A stretch of 64,000 nt of DNA from positions 3,846,509-3,910,508 of the forward strand of contig NC_088777.1 of NCBI RefSeq assembly GCF_954871325.1, read 5' to 3'. The position numbers were made by a program, and so were the translations under genes. Each line of letters opens with the position of its first letter. The stretch's first letter is position 1. This DNA is from Gordionus sp. m RMFG-2023 (Eukaryota; Nematomorpha; Gordioida; Chordodea; Parachordodidae). Under the pieces are notes generated by a model. It was not told the origin of the DNA. It saw only the letters and a program-made list of their open reading frames with translations, and ran no database searches. Positions 62,482 through 64,000 of the stretch are shown here, piece after piece.

Positions 62482-64000
62482 AATATAAAAATATAAAACG
62501 AAGAAGATATTTAGATATTTCTTTCATATATTTAAAATTAATTTAGATTAGAAATATTATTTTATCACATATTTTAGAAAAATAAAGAAATATATATGCT
62601 TTGAAAATATTATGATAATATATTCTTTATTATAATAAACAACACATTCAAAATATATTTTAAGCCCTACTTCGTGTCCTATTAGTCGAAACCTATTTTT
62701 AAAATTTCAAGAGTTTTTAAACTTTCAGAAGTTATAAAACTTTAAGGAATTCTACAAATATATTTTGGTCATATTATTATTTTTCTATTAAAAATACGTG
62801 CATTTCAATTTACATAGTTATGATTATGATATTTATGAACCCAATAGTTTAAAAAAAAATATCTACTATTGCAATATTTAAAAATTTTATCAGTATTATT
62901 TTTAAAAAGTATCAAGCTATGCCTTCAAATATTTTAAACATGTGCTACTTAGTTTAGTTTCGACTAATTGTATATTATACGGATATGTCTTCACTCTTTC
63001 GACTGTGTTTGAGATGGTTAATAGGTTTTATTTATATACGATTTTAATTAATAAATGAAAAAGCGAATAGCTGTATTCATCTATAATTCTTCTCCATCTT
63101 AGTTCGATTATCAAAAAATATTTTTCTGCATATATGGGAAGCGTATGCACCAGGCCCCCTCCCAGAGTCATGTAGAAACCTGAATATCAATCATACGCGG
63201 TTACGTTGATCTTGGATATAGCTGTTTAGATTATTTTTATTTAGATGTAATGCCCTATTAAAATAGGGTTTTTTCGTTATACATATATGTATTATAATGT
63301 ATTAAAAAATAATGCAAATTAATTAACAATATTTTCTTTGATTTTGAACATTTCGGGGATAGTTGGCTTCTCGATATCAAAAATAGTGCGAGGTCGCGAA
63401 AGGCTTAAAAATGTTTGTGAAATAATATAAGTATACATACATATATATATATTTTACTCATAAAGTATAATGTCAATTGTAAAATACAATCTCATCCATT
63501 AAAAACAAACGCTGCAAAAGATTTTTGCCATATCTCAAGCAAATTATTTTAAATTTATAATATATAAGAATGTAATAATATTCCCATAAAAATAACAAAT
63601 CTTAATATTTATTATTTCTTGAGATATAAGTTAATGGTTATATTTTAAAAATTATGGCGATTTACGAAGTATTATTTTCAAACGTTTTTACTATCACTTT
63701 TAATTCATTTAAATAAATTTCAAATAATATTTTACAACTTTAAAATTATATCTTACTAGGTAACATTCTATATGTATTAAATTAATATAAATCAATATTT
63801 TGCTATACTTTGCTTTGGAATTATCTGCAGTATTAAGATTTGTTTTGTCGCCAGACTGTAAATTTAAAGTCCTATAATAATTAAATTTAATTATGGGGGT
63901 TAAAAAAAAGAATAGCATTATATTGAAATGTTTAATTTAAAAAATTTATTCGATAATGGTAAAATATGGGTAATTAACTTATTAATAGTGTTATCTTATT
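62482..64000. other. AT-rich sequence, no gene seen
   Basis: No exon chain recognised on either strand. A 7-bp perfect hairpin (CCCTATT/AATAGGG) lies at 63253-63268, and 63130-63240 is less AT-rich without a readable frame. Confidence 0.4.

Noticed and set aside
63253-63268. Perfect CCCTATT/AATAGGG hairpin followed by T-run, resembling a terminator
   Set aside because: Prokaryote-style terminators have no meaning here, and a 7-bp hairpin is expected by chance in a window this size.

Overview
The window is metazoan nuclear DNA, extremely A+T-rich (about four fifths by eye), with spliced genes, an RTE-type LINE, several hAT-type DNA transposons with 8-bp target duplications, and one decayed Ty3/Gypsy-type LTR element. 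The only broadly conserved gene is a complete E2F7/8-type transcription factor. I cannot name the species. The microexon genes described below suggest an invertebrate with a rapidly evolving secreted-protein repertoire, such as a parasite, gall-former or sap feeder. The closest precedents I know are the 'bicycle' effector genes of gall aphids and their relatives and the micro-exon genes (MEGs) of parasitic flatworms; this is an inference from gene structure.

Layout. 1-6790: the 3' end of one microexon gene copy (exons at 873-1603), a full-length but decayed RTE LINE with a tRNA-like head (2940-6028, 16-bp target duplication), then a broken 3' remnant of a further copy (6137-6760). 7248-25350 and 28403-42257: two tandem, same-strand copies of a large gene built from about 32 exons of 9-58 nt. 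Exon 1 encodes a signal peptide, every internal exon begins and ends in phase 1, and exon lengths match between the copies with one exception, an in-frame 15-nt difference. A 2.6-kb foldback hAT element sits in intron 2 of the first copy only. 43713-50465: a nested transposon island of hAT elements, a MITE split by the LTR element, and further hAT-like termini. 51624-54209: the E2F7/8 gene on the minus strand, 11 coding exons and introns of 39-52 nt. 55126-60524: another hAT element and more MITEs. 60904-62481: a second, much smaller phase-1 microexon gene for a cysteine-containing secreted peptide.

The main result is the microexon gene family. In both large copies the exons fall into two parallel series that can be aligned exon by exon, so the protein contains an internal duplication. 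Each half looks like a highly diverged C-type-lectin-like domain: a Cys exon, a DG-L-I exon, a Y-NN-YIE exon, a W-(I/M)-G-I exon and a K-x-Y-x-L-Q exon. Many exon differences between the copies change amino acids while exon length and phase are kept, as expected for a fast-evolving secreted family. E2F7/8 is a cell-cycle gene and appears unrelated to its neighbours.
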